Assembly: GCA_021771915.1 (NCBI GenBank) | Contig: JAETNY010000006.1 | Location: forward strand, 62,001 to 126,000 | Reading direction: 5' to 3' | DNA: 64,000 nucleotides | From: Bacillota bacterium | GTDB taxonomy: Bacteria; Bacillota; Dehalobacteriia; UBA4068; UBA4997 | Part shown: piece by piece, positions 1 through 8,578 of the stretch | Position numbering within the stretch: the first letter of the stretch is position 1 | Layout of the letters: each line of letters begins with the position of its first letter | Translations under genes and position numbers: made by a program | The notes under the pieces: generated by a model | The model's database searches: none | What the model was told of the DNA's origin: nothing | Seen by the model: only the letters and a program-made list of their open reading frames with translations

Positions 1-145
1 TTTGCAAACTTTCACCCGGCTGCAAATTTGCCACCTCCGATATCTGCAACACGTTTACTTGTTGGTTATCATCAGACTTTTCACAACCTATCAAACAACA
101 AACCACAAGAGCCAAAATCCCGATAAGCTTAACAAACTTTTTCAT
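1..145 (-). CDS. Lipoprotein, N-terminal part (runs off the left edge)
   Basis: Only the first 48 codons are inside the window. The reading begins MKKFVKLIGILALVVCC and continues to a lipobox LIGC with the lipid-anchored cysteine at residue 21, so it is a lipoprotein exported by Sec and processed by Lgt and signal peptidase II. After the cysteine comes a short hydrophilic linker (EKSDDNQQ). The start ATG is preceded by AAGGGGG with about 8 bases of spacing. The mature domain is outside the window, so no function can be given. Confidence 0.8.
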   Translation of the reverse strand, partial: MKKFVKLIGILALVVCCLIGCEKSDDNQQVNVLQISEVANLQPGESLQ

Positions 146-181
146 CAACTATACCCCCTTTTACAGCCCAATGAATTAGAC

Positions 182-216
182 AAAAGTCTGCTAACCAAAC
201 GGTCAACAGACTTTTT
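182..216. terminator. Hairpin terminator downstream of the GNAT gene
   Basis: A perfect 9-bp stem (AAAAGTCTG at 182-190 and CAGACTTTT at 207-215) encloses a 16-base loop. It sits directly after the GNAT stop and before the divergently spaced lipoprotein start, so it most likely ends the minus-strand transcript; the U-tract is within and just after the stem. Confidence 0.6.
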
Positions 217-221
217 GTATA

Positions 222-662
222 TCACTTAACATTTTCAGCCAGCCACTGCATTTGCAATTCCGGCACGCCCGTTTCCGTATCCACAGATTTTTCTACAATC
301 TGAAATTTCTCACGCTGATAAAACTGCACCGCACGCTCATTTTGCTGATAAACGCGCAGAGTCAGGCGTGTATGCGCAGCTTTTATAAAATCCAGCAGCT
401 TTTTGCCAATACCCTGTGAGCGCGCGCTGAAATCCACAAAAATGCCGGCAATATAGTCACCGTCCAACCCCACAAAGCCCAAAATCTCCTGGCTGCTATC
501 CTCGGTATAAACATAAACCTCCGCCTGCGGCAACATTTGCCGCACCAGCACCAGATTAGACTGCCAATAATCAGCCGCCACAAAGCTATGCGCCTGCAAA
601 TTAGCGGCCAGCCAAATCTCCATAAGCCTGTCCAAATCAGCAGGCTCCATTTTCCTGAGCAT
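222..662 (-). CDS. GNAT family N-acetyltransferase (YjaB-like)
   Basis: This 146-residue protein has the size and layout of small GNAT acetyltransferases, which move an acetyl group from acetyl-CoA to an amine. The acetyl-CoA pyrophosphate loop is visible as ARSQGIGKKLL around residues 80-90, after a beta strand GIFVDFSA. The C-terminal part (YQQNERAVQFYQREKF) has the usual N-x-x-A-x-x-x-Y-x-x-x-x-F motif. It lies 6 bases after the stop of the SDR gene with no clear ribosome-binding site, which suggests translational coupling. The substrate is unknown; similarity to E. coli YjaB is my inference from length and motif pattern. Confidence 0.75.
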   Translation of the reverse strand: MLRKMEPADLDRLMEIWLAANLQAHSFVAADYWQSNLVLVRQMLPQAEVYVYTEDSSQEILGFVGLDGDYIAGIFVDFSARSQGIGKKLLDFIKAAHTRLTLRVYQQNERAVQFYQREKFQIVEKSVDTETGVPELQMQWLAENVK

Positions 663-668
663 GGCGTT

Positions 669-1469
669 TTACGGACGCTGACCCATACCACCCTCCAGGG
701 TGATAGTTTCGCCAGTCATATATTTAAAGTCCGGAGAAGCCAGCTGCACGCAAACCCGGCCGATTTCCAATTCCGCATCGCCATAATGACCAGCCGGAGG
801 CATCTTGACATTAGCCTTAAACGCCTCCGGATACTGGTTGGCAAAGCCCTCCAGCTGCGCCGTCCAGGCCAGCGGACAAATGATGTTAACATTTACGCCG
901 TCCTTGGCCCATTCCGTAGCCGCCACACGAGAAAGGCCACGAATGCCCTCTTTGGCTGCCGCATAAGCACACTGGCCAAAATTGCCAAACAAACCAGCGC
1001 CAGAAGCAAAATTGATAACCGTGCCTTTGGTTTCCACCAAATGCGGATAGCAGGCCTGCATATAATAAAATGCGGCATAAAGCCCGGAATACATAGCCAA
1101 ATCAAACTGCTCCGTGGTGTGGTCAACCAGCGTAACACCAGAAGCCGAAGCCTGCGCATTGTTAATCAAAACATCAATCCGGCCAAATTTTTCCATGGTC
1201 TGGCGCACAACCTCCGCCACAACCGCCTTATTATCTGCCTGAGCGTTCACATCAGCCGCCACCGTCAAAACCTGAATACCATAAAGGCGCTCCAGTTCCT
1301 CCTTGGCGTCCTGCAATTTCTGCACATTGCGGCCTGTTATAACAATATTCGCGCCCTCTTTGGCATAAGCCGTGGCAATACCATAACCGATAGAACCGCA
1401 GCGCCCATCACTTAAAACCGCCCGTCCGGCGCCGGTGATAATCGCTGTCTTACCCTGCAAAAAACCCAT
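669..1469 (-). CDS. Short-chain dehydrogenase/reductase
   Basis: This is a classical-type SDR, an NAD(P)-dependent oxidoreductase of about 266 residues. The cofactor glycine motif is stretched (TGAGRAVLSDGRCGSIGYGIA region), followed by the NNAQ motif, the catalytic serine in NFASGAG and the YAAAK active-site Tyr/Lys pair. The C-terminus TGETITLEGG is typical of the FabG-like branch. The start chosen is the ATG at 1469 because GGAGGAGG lies just upstream; the open frame extends 8 codons further to a start without support. It shares a transcript with the GNAT gene. The longer loop inside the glycine motif resembles enoyl reductase-like or divergent SDRs; the substrate cannot be named. Confidence 0.85.
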   Translation of the reverse strand: MGFLQGKTAIITGAGRAVLSDGRCGSIGYGIATAYAKEGANIVITGRNVQKLQDAKEELERLYGIQVLTVAADVNAQADNKAVVAEVVRQTMEKFGRIDVLINNAQASASGVTLVDHTTEQFDLAMYSGLYAAFYYMQACYPHLVETKGTVINFASGAGLFGNFGQCAYAAAKEGIRGLSRVAATEWAKDGVNVNIICPLAWTAQLEGFANQYPEAFKANVKMPPAGHYGDAELEIGRVCVQLASPDFKYMTGETITLEGGMGQRP

Positions 1470-1568
1470 AATAAAAACCTCCTCCAAAATCAAAAATAAG
1501 AGTCTATATCAAGTATAACATATAAAATGGTATAATGCACCTGTTTTTACAAAATATCTCAAAAGCAA

Positions 1569-2321
1569 TCAGCCAAGCAAAAATTTTTTAACCAGACTGG
1601 CAATCTCCTCCGCCCGGGAATTAATCAAAGGGTGCGCTCCCTGGGCAAAAACCTGATAATTGATGAGCGGATTGCTGGCCTGCCAAAGCGCGCACTCCGC
1701 CGCCACATCATTTTGCAGCATTTCATCTTCCAAACTGACCGTAATCAACAGCGGCACCTCAATCGTTTTAATCGGTCGGCTGAACAGCGGCGTATGGTTC
1801 TGCTCATATTGCACCAAAACCGCCGTATCCTGGTCAACAACCGTTTCCCAGTCCTCGCCCTGACACCATTCATAAAACTGACGCGCCGCTAAGTCCTGTT
1901 TAGCCTGGCGTCGCTCCTGCAAAATTGCCGCCGCAAAACCTTCCGCCAGAAACTCACCGTCAAAGCTATCCGCCACAACTTTGGCAAACAACTCCGGCGC
2001 CGCCAAAGCTGCATTAATAGCCGCATAAGCGCCGCCGCTAGTACCCAGCAAATTTACCCGGCCATAGTTCAATGTACGACATAATTCCACAATCTGCCGT
2101 CCCTGGTCCTGCCATAAATCATTCGGAAAAGCCTCAACTCGCTGTGAGCGCCCATTGCCTGAAAAATCCAGCAAAATAACCTTAAATTTATCGGTATACA
2201 ACGGTAACAGATATTCAAACATTTTGGAAGAAGCGGTGTTGCCATGCAGAAAAACGCATGGTTCTCCAGCGCCAACCTCCCGATAATAAATCTGCTGACC
2301 TTGATAGTTAAAATATGACAT
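1569..2321 (-). CDS. Alpha/beta hydrolase
   Basis: A 250-residue alpha/beta-fold hydrolase. The oxyanion region VFLHGNTASS, the nucleophile elbow GTSGG, an acidic residue in SLEDE and a histidine in GAHP supply a complete Ser-Asp-His triad. It probably acts in the cytoplasm, as there is no signal peptide. The ATG at 2321 has an AGGAGGG ribosome-binding site. A strong promoter at 2443-2471 and a leader of about 115 bases precede it. About 100 bases separate it from the SDR gene, so the two may be partly independent. The substrate is unknown. Confidence 0.82.
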   Translation of the reverse strand: MSYFNYQGQQIYYREVGAGEPCVFLHGNTASSKMFEYLLPLYTDKFKVILLDFSGNGRSQRVEAFPNDLWQDQGRQIVELCRTLNYGRVNLLGTSGGAYAAINAALAAPELFAKVVADSFDGEFLAEGFAAAILQERRQAKQDLAARQFYEWCQGEDWETVVDQDTAVLVQYEQNHTPLFSRPIKTIEVPLLITVSLEDEMLQNDVAAECALWQASNPLINYQVFAQGAHPLINSRAEEIASLVKKFLLG

Positions 2322-2354
2322 CTTATGCCCTCCTTATCATTAAACATCGTGATA

Positions 2355-2380
2355 TACAGGGCCTTACGTTTGTCCCTGTA
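2355..2380 (-). promoter_or_regulatory. Hairpin in the hydrolase mRNA leader
   Basis: A 7-bp perfect inverted repeat (TACAGGG at 2355-2361, CCCTGTA at 2374-2380) lies between the promoter and the ribosome-binding site of the hydrolase gene. On the plus strand it is followed by a T-run, so it could also act as a plus-strand terminator, but no plus-strand gene precedes it. Confidence 0.4.
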
Positions 2381-2442
2381 TTTTTATTGGCAAATTCTCA
2401 TTGCACAAACCACCTTTCAGTTTACAATACTACTTAAATTAC

Positions 2443-2471
2443 ATTATAGCTGTTTATAAATAAAAAGTCAA
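2443..2471 (-). promoter_or_regulatory. Sigma-A-type promoter for the hydrolase gene
   Basis: On the minus strand TTGACT (2466-2471) and TATAAT (2443-2448) are separated by exactly 17 bases. This is a near-consensus vegetative promoter and drives the hydrolase, and possibly the SDR and GNAT genes behind it. Confidence 0.8.
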
Positions 2472-2547
2472 CCAACCACGCGCCAGCCCTTATCAAACCG
2501 GCCTATCAAAAAATTCATATTTCAATATACAAATTTGCAACAATTTA

Positions 2548-2556
2548 TGCTATAAT
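2548..2556 (+). promoter_or_regulatory. Extended -10 promoter for the plus-strand membrane gene
   Basis: TGCTATAAT (TGn plus a perfect TATAAT at 2551-2556) lies 22 bases before the start codon at 2579. No good -35 element is visible 17 bases upstream, which fits an extended -10 promoter. Confidence 0.6.
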
Positions 2557-2578
2557 TACAGGCAAGGAGATGATTAGT

Positions 2579-3730
2579 ATGCAGGCTTTTAATCTTTTTA
2601 TTGCCATTTTGCTGGGTGGAGTTGGCTATGCCAACAGCCTTTTTCTGGTATTGGCGCAAACCTTTGCCTCCGCATATTTTGTTCTGCGCACCCTGTTTAC
2701 CGCCATGCAACGGCGTTCCATGCTGGTTAAAGTAATGGCCTGTATGATACCCATGGTGCTTGGCGGTACCTACATAATCGCCGCCAGTATCTGCTTTGGC
2801 GCATTTTTTTCCAGCCATTGGAGCGCACCGGAACTGCTGCACCTGGTGGAAAGCACACTAAGCTATGATTTTGTCTATGAAACCCTGCTCTGGATCGGCC
2901 TGTTCGCCCTGCTGACGCTGGTCTATTCCCTGCTGTATCGGCCTAAATTCACAGAATGGCTGCTGACCTTTGGGCTGGAAATAATCGCGGCGCTGGCTTT
3001 GCTGGTGCTTTACGGCGGTCTGCTGATTAACAATTTTCCCTTTACAATCCTGCATCTTTATCTGGCCAGTTCATTTTGGGTAAAATTTCCAATATACGGC
3101 CTGTTTATGTTGATTTTCAAAAATTTTGTGCTTTTATGCAGCATTTTTATCGGTCTGCTGCTTTATGAACGCCGCCAACCGCTGCCCAATCCAGAGGATT
3201 ATCTAAATAAGCAAACCTTTTATGAAAAGCAGGCTCAACGCTATCTGACCACTGATTATCTGGCTTTGGGCGGCTCGCTGTTCATCTTTGGTTTAAGCGT
3301 CACCTGCTTTTTCAGCTGGATACTCTGGGACGAATACGGCGGCCTGCCGGATTTCAACCAATTAAAAGGTGATGAATTATCCGGCGCCATATTTATGCTG
3401 CTTTTTATTTTGGTGGTAATCGGCTACTGTCTGGTGGGTCTGCTGCTCATTCTGCGGCGATTTTTTCCGCAAACCTCCCGGCCGTATCGTCAGCTGGCCG
3501 CTATCAGCCAAACGCAGCCTGACCCGGTCGCCGTGCTGGAAATGTTTTATCAGGAAATAGTACTGCCCAGCTGGCAGCGGCCGGCAAACAGCAGCTGGAA
3601 TCTGGGCAGTAATACATTCACATCGGAGCATTTTGTCGTTGAAAGAAAAGGGTTAAGTGTTAAAGTAAAATGGCGCAGCCCCAATATCAATCCGGCAACG
3701 TCAACACACGGCCGGCGGCGATGGCGTTAA
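2579..3730 (+). CDS. Polytopic membrane protein of unknown function
   Basis: This 383-residue protein has about eight hydrophobic stretches (near residues 5-30, 50-75, 95-115, 128-150, 160-190, 225-250 and 265-290 among others) and a soluble C-terminal tail of about 80 residues rich in Arg, Pro and Gln. I do not recognise the family. The ATG at 2579 was chosen because AAGGAG lies 9 bases upstream; the longer frame's ATG at 2570 touches that site. The last 44 bases overlap the 3' end of the pnuC-like gene on the other strand. It is one of the few plus-strand genes and has its own promoter. Confidence 0.7.
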   Translation: MQAFNLFIAILLGGVGYANSLFLVLAQTFASAYFVLRTLFTAMQRRSMLVKVMACMIPMVLGGTYIIAASICFGAFFSSHWSAPELLHLVESTLSYDFVYETLLWIGLFALLTLVYSLLYRPKFTEWLLTFGLEIIAALALLVLYGGLLINNFPFTILHLYLASSFWVKFPIYGLFMLIFKNFVLLCSIFIGLLLYERRQPLPNPEDYLNKQTFYEKQAQRYLTTDYLALGGSLFIFGLSVTCFFSWILWDEYGGLPDFNQLKGDELSGAIFMLLFILVVIGYCLVGLLLILRRFFPQTSRPYRQLAAISQTQPDPVAVLEMFYQEIVLPSWQRPANSSWNLGSNTFTSEHFVVERKGLSVKVKWRSPNINPATSTHGRRRWR

Positions 3731-4409
3731 TCTGACGCTGCTGCATACGCCGCCAGTTATAAAACCCATACAAATCATTAAAAAAGAAAGTAACAAAACA
3801 GGCCATCATTGGCAAATAAGCAATACTTTCCCATGTTGCCAAACCCCACAGCACAATCAGGATTAAGTCATTCACAGCATAAACGGCCGCATAATAAGGA
3901 CTGCGCAAAAAAGCCAAGCTTGCAGCCACAAAGCTGGCGGTTACAGAAATTGTGCTAACCAGCAAATTGGCATTGCCCAAAGCGCCAAGAATGAAATAAA
4001 AAGCCAGCGTCACCAGAACTGCCAAAATACTTAAAACGATTACCTGTTTTTTGTGCAAATAGCTGACCTCCACCTCTTTGCTGTCCGCATAAGGATGACG
4101 CAGCCAGGAAAAAATTGAGAACAGCGCCACCGGGCCGGTCATACCAATAAAAGTAACCATTTCACCATAATAATGGAAGAAATAAGATACAATACCATAC
4201 AAAATGGAAAAGAAAACTGTCAGAATCTCGCCAAAAACATAGCCCTTGGAAATAAAAATCAGCGATGTAACCCCCAGCAGCGACGAAACAAGATTTAACG
4301 GCTCACGAGCGCCAGCCAGCAAAAACGCACCAAAAATTATGGCCATGGAACCAAGCCAGAGCAAGAGCTCAAAACGAGATAAATCAGCAAAAGGATTATT
4401 AAAACGCAA
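3687..4409 (-). CDS. pnuC: PnuC-type nicotinamide riboside transporter
   Basis: A 240-residue membrane protein with about seven hydrophobic segments and the C-terminal pattern NDLYGFYNWRRMQQRQ, which matches the PnuC family of facilitators that take up nicotinamide riboside (or a related vitamin) for NAD synthesis. The start is the TTG at 4409, 6 bases after AGGAGGG. The upstream in-frame ATG at 4451 lies next to the -10 box, so it cannot be in the transcript. The leader is only about 25 bases, so there is no room for a vitamin riboswitch. The ligand (nicotinamide riboside, thiamine or riboflavin relatives) is not certain from sequence alone. Confidence 0.85.
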   Translation of the reverse strand: MRFNNPFADLSRFELLLWLGSMAIIFGAFLLAGAREPLNLVSSLLGVTSLIFISKGYVFGEILTVFFSILYGIVSYFFHYYGEMVTFIGMTGPVALFSIFSWLRHPYADSKEVEVSYLHKKQVIVLSILAVLVTLAFYFILGALGNANLLVSTISVTASFVAASLAFLRSPYYAAVYAVNDLILIVLWGLATWESIAYLPMMACFVTFFFNDLYGFYNWRRMQQRQINAIAAGRVLTLPD

Positions 4410-4441
4410 AACATGCCCTCCTGTCATGATAATTACTTCAA

Positions 4442-4470
4442 AACATAACACAAATTGCTAAAATAGTCAA
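4442..4470 (-). promoter_or_regulatory. Promoter for the pnuC-like gene
   Basis: TTGACT (4465-4470) and TATGTT (4442-4447) are spaced by 17 bases on the minus strand. The predicted transcript start near 4435 lies downstream of the ATG at 4451, which supports the TTG start at 4409. Confidence 0.75.
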
Positions 4471-4473
4471 CAT

Positions 4474-4511
4474 AAAAAAGCCATATGCCTAAATTTTCAG
4501 ACATATGGCTT
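4474..4511 (-). terminator. Rho-independent terminator after tsf
   Basis: A 10-bp stem (4502-4511 pairing with 4478-4487) with a 14-base loop is followed on the minus strand by a run of six T. It ends the rpsB-tsf transcript, and the pnuC promoter begins immediately after it. Confidence 0.88.
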
Positions 4512-4533
4512 ATATTTCTGTAATTATTACAAA

Positions 4534-5445
4534 TTATTGTGCGGTCATCTTGGCAACTTCAGCCGCCAAATCATCAACCTGCTTTTCAATACCCTCGCCC
4601 ACTTCATAGCGAACAAAAGCTTTAACCTGAACATCAGCGCCTACAGCCTTGGCAATCTGTTTAACATAATCAGCCACGGTGATATCGCCGTCTTTAACAA
4701 ATTTCTGCTCAAGCAAGCATGTTTCTTTCAACTCTTTCTTCAAACGGCCAACAACCATTTTCTCAACAATATCAGCCGGTTTGCCTTCGTTCAAAGCCTG
4801 CTGTACCAAAATCTTTTTCTCACGTTCCAAATAAGCCGGGTCAACTTCATTTTCATCAACAAACTGCGGATTCATAGAAGCCACCTGCATTGCCACATCA
4901 CGGCCCATCGTCTTAATAGTTTCGATATCAGCTGCTTCAGTAGCGAACTCTACCAAAACGCCAATTTTGCCGCCGCCATGCACATAACCGGCAGTTACAG
5001 TGCCAGGCGCTGCATATTTAGCAAAACGACGCACGGTCATATTCTCGCCAATTTTAGCAATTTTAGCGGTCAACTCATCGCGCACTGTACCATCGCCCAA
5101 TTTGCCTTCCAACAATTCTTCAGTAGTAGCAAAATCGTTGGCCAGAATAACCTGTACAAAGGAGTCCACCATGTTAACAAACTCCTCATTCTTCGCCACA
5201 AAGTCTGTTTCAGAATTTACTTCCACAATCGCGCCTTGTTTGCCATCAGCAGAAAAGCCCAGGCCTACAATACCCTCTGCGGCAACACGACCGGATTTTT
5301 TAGCAGCCTGAGAAAGACCTTTCTCACGCAGATAATCAATCGCAGCCTCCATATCGCCGTTAGTTTCTGTCAGCGCTTTCTTACAATCCATCATGCCTGC
5401 ACCGGTTCTCTCGCGCAGTTCTTTAACTGTTGCTGCACTAATCAT
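4534..5445 (-). CDS. tsf: Translation elongation factor Ts
   Basis: EF-Ts releases GDP from EF-Tu so that EF-Tu can bind GTP again. The 303 residues are close to the usual length. The N-terminal UBA-like domain (AATVKELRERTGAGMMDCKK) and the core motif SETDFVAKNEEF, which contacts EF-Tu, are intact. AGGAGG precedes the ATG. It follows rpsB by 26 bases, the near-universal rpsB-tsf pair. Confidence 0.98.
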   Translation of the reverse strand: MISAATVKELRERTGAGMMDCKKALTETNGDMEAAIDYLREKGLSQAAKKSGRVAAEGIVGLGFSADGKQGAIVEVNSETDFVAKNEEFVNMVDSFVQVILANDFATTEELLEGKLGDGTVRDELTAKIAKIGENMTVRRFAKYAAPGTVTAGYVHGGGKIGVLVEFATEAADIETIKTMGRDVAMQVASMNPQFVDENEVDPAYLEREKKILVQQALNEGKPADIVEKMVVGRLKKELKETCLLEQKFVKDGDITVADYVKQIAKAVGADVQVKAFVRYEVGEGIEKQVDDLAAEVAKMTAQ

Positions 5446-5471
5446 GCTTATTCCTCCTAAAAAGTTAAATT

Positions 5472-6224
5472 CTATGCCTCTGCTGCTGTTTCTTCAGCCT
5501 CAACAGTGCTTTCCACTGCGGCTGGAGCTTCAGCCATAGAAACACCCTGATTGCCCTCAATCACTGCGTCTGCCATTTTGCCGGTCAACAGGCGCACAGC
5601 ACGGATAGCGTCGTCATTGCCGGGAATAGGATAATCAATCTCATCAGGGTCACAGTTAGTATCTACAATCGCCACAATCGGAATACGCAAACGCTTGGCC
5701 TCAGCCACGGCAATACGTTCCTTTCTGGGGTCAACAATAAACATAGCGCCTGGTTTTTTCTTCATATCTTTAATGCCGCCCAAGAAACGCTCCAGCTTTT
5801 CCTTTTCATGGTTCAGCATCGCCACTTCTTTCTTCGGCAGCTTTTCAAAAGTGCCATCTTCTTCCATTTTCTCCAACTCACGCAGCCGGCGAATACGCGC
5901 CTGAATGGTGTTAAAGTTAGTCAGCATGCCGCCCAGCCAGCGCTCGTTCACATAGAACATGCCGCAACGCAAAGCTTCATCTTTAATTGCTTCCTGAGCC
6001 TGTTTTTTGGTTCCTACAAACAAAATGTCCTTGCCCTCAGCCGCCACAGATTTAACAAAGTTATAAGCTTCATCAACCTTATGCACTGTTTTCTGCAAGT
6101 CGATAATGTAGATACCGTTTCTTTCAGTGAAAATAAAACGCCCCATTTTAGGGTTCCATCTTCTGGTTTGGTGACCGAAATGGACACCGGCCTCCAGCAG
6201 CTGCTTCATAGAAATTACTGCCAT
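5472..6224 (-). CDS. rpsB: 30S ribosomal protein S2
   Basis: S2 is a late-joining protein of the small ribosomal subunit. The sequence starts [19 protein letters not shown] and contains the family signatures [15 protein letters not shown] and [14 protein letters not shown]. The start at 6224 has AAAGGAGG upstream; the open frame extends 21 codons further without family homology. The protein is 250 residues, with an Ala/Glu-rich acidic tail of about 25 residues at the C-terminus. It is cotranscribed with tsf. Confidence 0.98.
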   Translation of the reverse strand: MAVISMKQLLEAGVHFGHQTRRWNPKMGRFIFTERNGIYIIDLQKTVHKVDEAYNFVKSVAAEGKDILFVGTKKQAQEAIKDEALRCGMFYVNERWLGGMLTNFNTIQARIRRLRELEKMEEDGTFEKLPKKEVAMLNHEKEKLERFLGGIKDMKKKPGAMFIVDPRKERIAVAEAKRLRIPIVAIVDTNCDPDEIDYPIPGNDDAIRAVRLLTGKMADAVIEGNQGVSMAEAPAAVESTVEAEETAAEA

Positions 6225-6362
6225 AATAAAATTCCTCCTTTTTGTTACACCTCCGATAGTTTCCAAAACCCTGCATTTTCTCACCAAACAAAACGGTGAA
6301 AAAACACATGCAGAGCCAATTCACTACCGTGTGTTATATCATACGTATTATATTTTAACACA
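6225..6362 (-). promoter_or_regulatory. Structured leader and promoter region of rpsB
   Basis: The rpsB leader can fold: CTGCAT (near 6308-6314) and ATGCAG (near 6271-6276) are complementary and enclose an inner hairpin (CACCG/CGGTG-like arms). Further upstream TGTGTTA at 6330-6336 and TAACACA at 6356-6362 form an inverted repeat that brackets a TATAAT (6347-6352). S2 autoregulation through the rpsB leader is known in gamma-proteobacteria; whether this leader does the same is inference. Confidence 0.4.
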
Positions 6363-6364
6363 AG

Positions 6365-6416
6365 AAAAGCCGCAGTGCAAGCATTTTTTTCACAAAATCC
6401 TCACTCTGCGGCCATT
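6365..6416. terminator. Terminator after the lipoprotein gene
   Basis: GCCGCAGTG (6369-6377) pairs with CACTCTGCGGC (6402-6412) around an AT-rich loop, with T-runs on either side. On the minus strand it follows the lipoprotein gene and separates it from rpsB; it could work in both directions. Confidence 0.75.
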
Positions 6417-6457
6417 TTTTACTAAAAATATACTATAATTTATCTGCTCTTAATCAG

Positions 6458-7162
6458 TTATTTATTATTTTCTTCCATAACGCCGGAGAAATTGCCCATA
6501 ATTTGGCCGTCTTTCAGCACATAAACATAAATCCAATCTTCAGCGCCCTCCTGACGAACCTTAGTGGAAAGCAAATATGCCGGCTTCTCATCAGTATCAA
6601 CATAGAAACCCTCAACATCAAAGCTAATCCATTTCTGGTCTGCGGCCAGATAAGCGGTGAGCGCCTCAATAACTGCATCATCTTCCAGAGTTGTCCAGGC
6701 TTTGGCATAATCCACGTCCATGGCATTATTTACAATTTTATCATAAACATAGGAATAAACCTCGCCGTCAGAGCCATAGTTAGGCACAACCGCCTTAGTC
6801 AGCACCACGCTCAGATAATTTTCCGTATCCAACACATAAGCGTTAACATTCAAAGACTCGCCCTCGCCCAACTCACTCAGCCAGGCTGCCAGTTTGTCCT
6901 GAATATCCGCATCAAAACCTGTCAAAACAGTATTTTCCGCGTCGGCTTTCAACTCCGGAATATCCAGCGTCACGGCTTCAGCCTGCCCGGCTGAAATTTC
7001 CAACTCGCCAACCAGTTTCAAACCGGCGGTTTCAACAGTTGGCTGCTCCTCCTGCTGCTGATTATTGTTATTATTGTTGGTCTGCTGACTGTTATCATCA
7101 CCACAGGCCGCCAGAGAAAATACCAACAAAAGTGACATCATTAATAATACTATTTTTTTCAT
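6458..7162 (-). CDS. Lipoprotein of unknown function with an Asn/Gln linker
   Basis: The 234-residue product has a Sec signal and lipobox LAAC (Cys20), so it is a membrane-anchored extracytoplasmic lipoprotein. Residues 25-41 are almost only Asn, Gln and Glu, encoded by short trinucleotide repeats, and probably form a flexible tether. The rest is an acidic alpha/beta domain of about 190 residues with no motif I recognise. It sits between hslU and rpsB, where Bacillus has codY, and is followed by its own terminator. A weak SD (AAGGAGAT) precedes the ATG. Confidence 0.75.
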   Translation of the reverse strand: MKKIVLLMMSLLLVFSLAACGDDNSQQTNNNNNNQQQEEQPTVETAGLKLVGELEISAGQAEAVTLDIPELKADAENTVLTGFDADIQDKLAAWLSELGEGESLNVNAYVLDTENYLSVVLTKAVVPNYGSDGEVYSYVYDKIVNNAMDVDYAKAWTTLEDDAVIEALTAYLAADQKWISFDVEGFYVDTDEKPAYLLSTKVRQEGAEDWIYVYVLKDGQIMGNFSGVMEENNK

Positions 7163-7183
7163 AATTAATTATCTCCTTATTTT

Positions 7184-8563
7184 TTATAAAATGAACCGAC
7201 TCATATCCTCATTATCAGCTAAAGCCGCCAGCTTATTCTCCACATACTCACGGTCAATAATAACCTTGTCCAAAGAAGCATCGGGCGCAATAAACAAAAG
7301 TTCTTCCAATACCTTTTCCAAAACGGTATGCAGACGGCGCGCACCAATATTTTCAGTAGTGGCATTCACCTGATAAGAAATCCGCGCCAAAGCATCAATA
7401 CCGTCCTCGGTAAAGCTAACGTCCACACCATCAGCCTGCAACAGCGCCACATACTGCTTAACCAAAGAATTTTGCGGTTCCATTAAAATCCGCTTAAAAT
7501 CCTCCTCGGCCAGGCTTTCCAATTCCACCCGAATGGGAAAACGTCCCTGCAATTCAGGAATTAAATCAGAAGGCTTGCTCATGGAAAAAGCGCCGGCCGC
7601 AATAAACAGAATATAATCCGTTTTAACCTGACCATATTTGGTCATCACCGTGCTGCCCTCCACAATCGGCAAAATATCACGCTGCACACCATCGCGCGCC
7701 ACATCAGCCGTGCTGTTGCCGCCCCGGCCGGTAATTTTATCAATCTCATCAATAAAAACAATACCGCTTTGCTCAGCGCGTTCAATCGCTTTGGCCTTAA
7801 CATCGTCCATATCCAACAGTTTGGCGCTTTCCTCCTGTACCAGAATTTTGCGCGCTTCGCTGACGGTCAACTGACGTTTATGAGTTTTCTTGGGCAAAAT
7901 ATTGCCCAGCATGTCCTGAAAATTTAAGCCCATTTCCTCCATACTGGCTGAAACAGGATAATTATTCTGCTCCTCAACCTCAATTTCCACAAGGTTATCT
8001 TCCATTTCACCCAGTGCCAGCATGCGTCTTATCTGCTCCCGACGGTTTTTGTTATCCTCCATAAACTGGCGTTCTTCCTCGGTCGGTTTATCATCACCGC
8101 CACCGCCAAAAAACATTTCCATCGGATTTTTGGGCTTTTTCTCACGCTTAGTCGGCGCCAAAAGTTCCAATAAACGCTCCTCTGCCGCCGCCTCGCCCTT
8201 AGGACGAACTTGCTCCAGCTGCTCCGCCTTAACCATGCGCACCGCAGTTTCCGTCAAATCACGGATAATACCCTCAACATCACGGCCCACATAGCCAACT
8301 TCCGTATATTTGGTGGCCTCCACCTTAATAAACGGTGCGCTAACCAGCCGCGCCAGACGCCGGGCAATTTCCGTTTTACCAACGCCTGTAGGGCCAATCA
8401 TGATAATATTTTTGGGCATAATCTCGTCCTGAATTGCCGGCCCCAGGCATTTACGGCGATAACGATTGCGCAGCGCCACGGCCACACTTTTTTTAGCGTC
8501 CAGCTGGCCAATAATATATTTATCCAATTCTGCCACAATCTGACGCGGCGTTAATTCCTGCAT
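7184..8563 (-). CDS. hslU: ATP-dependent protease ATPase subunit HslU (ClpY)
   Basis: HslU is the AAA+ unfoldase that feeds substrates to the HslV peptidase in the cytoplasm. The 459 residues contain the Walker A motif GPTGVGKT (57-64), the pore motif GYVG (90-93), the family-specific I-domain in the middle and Walker B ([10 protein letters not shown]). The C-terminus SRFIL matches the tail that docks into HslV. It is 15 bases after hslV and has its own SD (GGGAGG). Confidence 0.98.
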   Translation of the reverse strand: MQELTPRQIVAELDKYIIGQLDAKKSVAVALRNRYRRKCLGPAIQDEIMPKNIIMIGPTGVGKTEIARRLARLVSAPFIKVEATKYTEVGYVGRDVEGIIRDLTETAVRMVKAEQLEQVRPKGEAAAEERLLELLAPTKREKKPKNPMEMFFGGGGDDKPTEEERQFMEDNKNRREQIRRMLALGEMEDNLVEIEVEEQNNYPVSASMEEMGLNFQDMLGNILPKKTHKRQLTVSEARKILVQEESAKLLDMDDVKAKAIERAEQSGIVFIDEIDKITGRGGNSTADVARDGVQRDILPIVEGSTVMTKYGQVKTDYILFIAAGAFSMSKPSDLIPELQGRFPIRVELESLAEEDFKRILMEPQNSLVKQYVALLQADGVDVSFTEDGIDALARISYQVNATTENIGARRLHTVLEKVLEELLFIAPDASLDKVIIDREYVENKLAALADNEDMSRFIL

Positions 8564-8578
8564 ATTTGCAGCCTCCCT

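Noticed and set aside
537-1415. Long plus-strand frame opposite the SDR gene
   Set aside because: It has no start signal or family features and is the shadow of a well-supported minus-strand gene; the same holds for other long opposite-strand frames.
4410-4441. Vitamin or NAD riboswitch upstream of pnuC
   Set aside because: The transcript leader from the identified promoter is only about 25 bases, too short for any known riboswitch.
7045-7095. Possible CRISPR or tandem repeat in the lipoprotein
   Set aside because: It is a short in-frame trinucleotide repeat encoding Asn and Gln, not a spaced repeat array.
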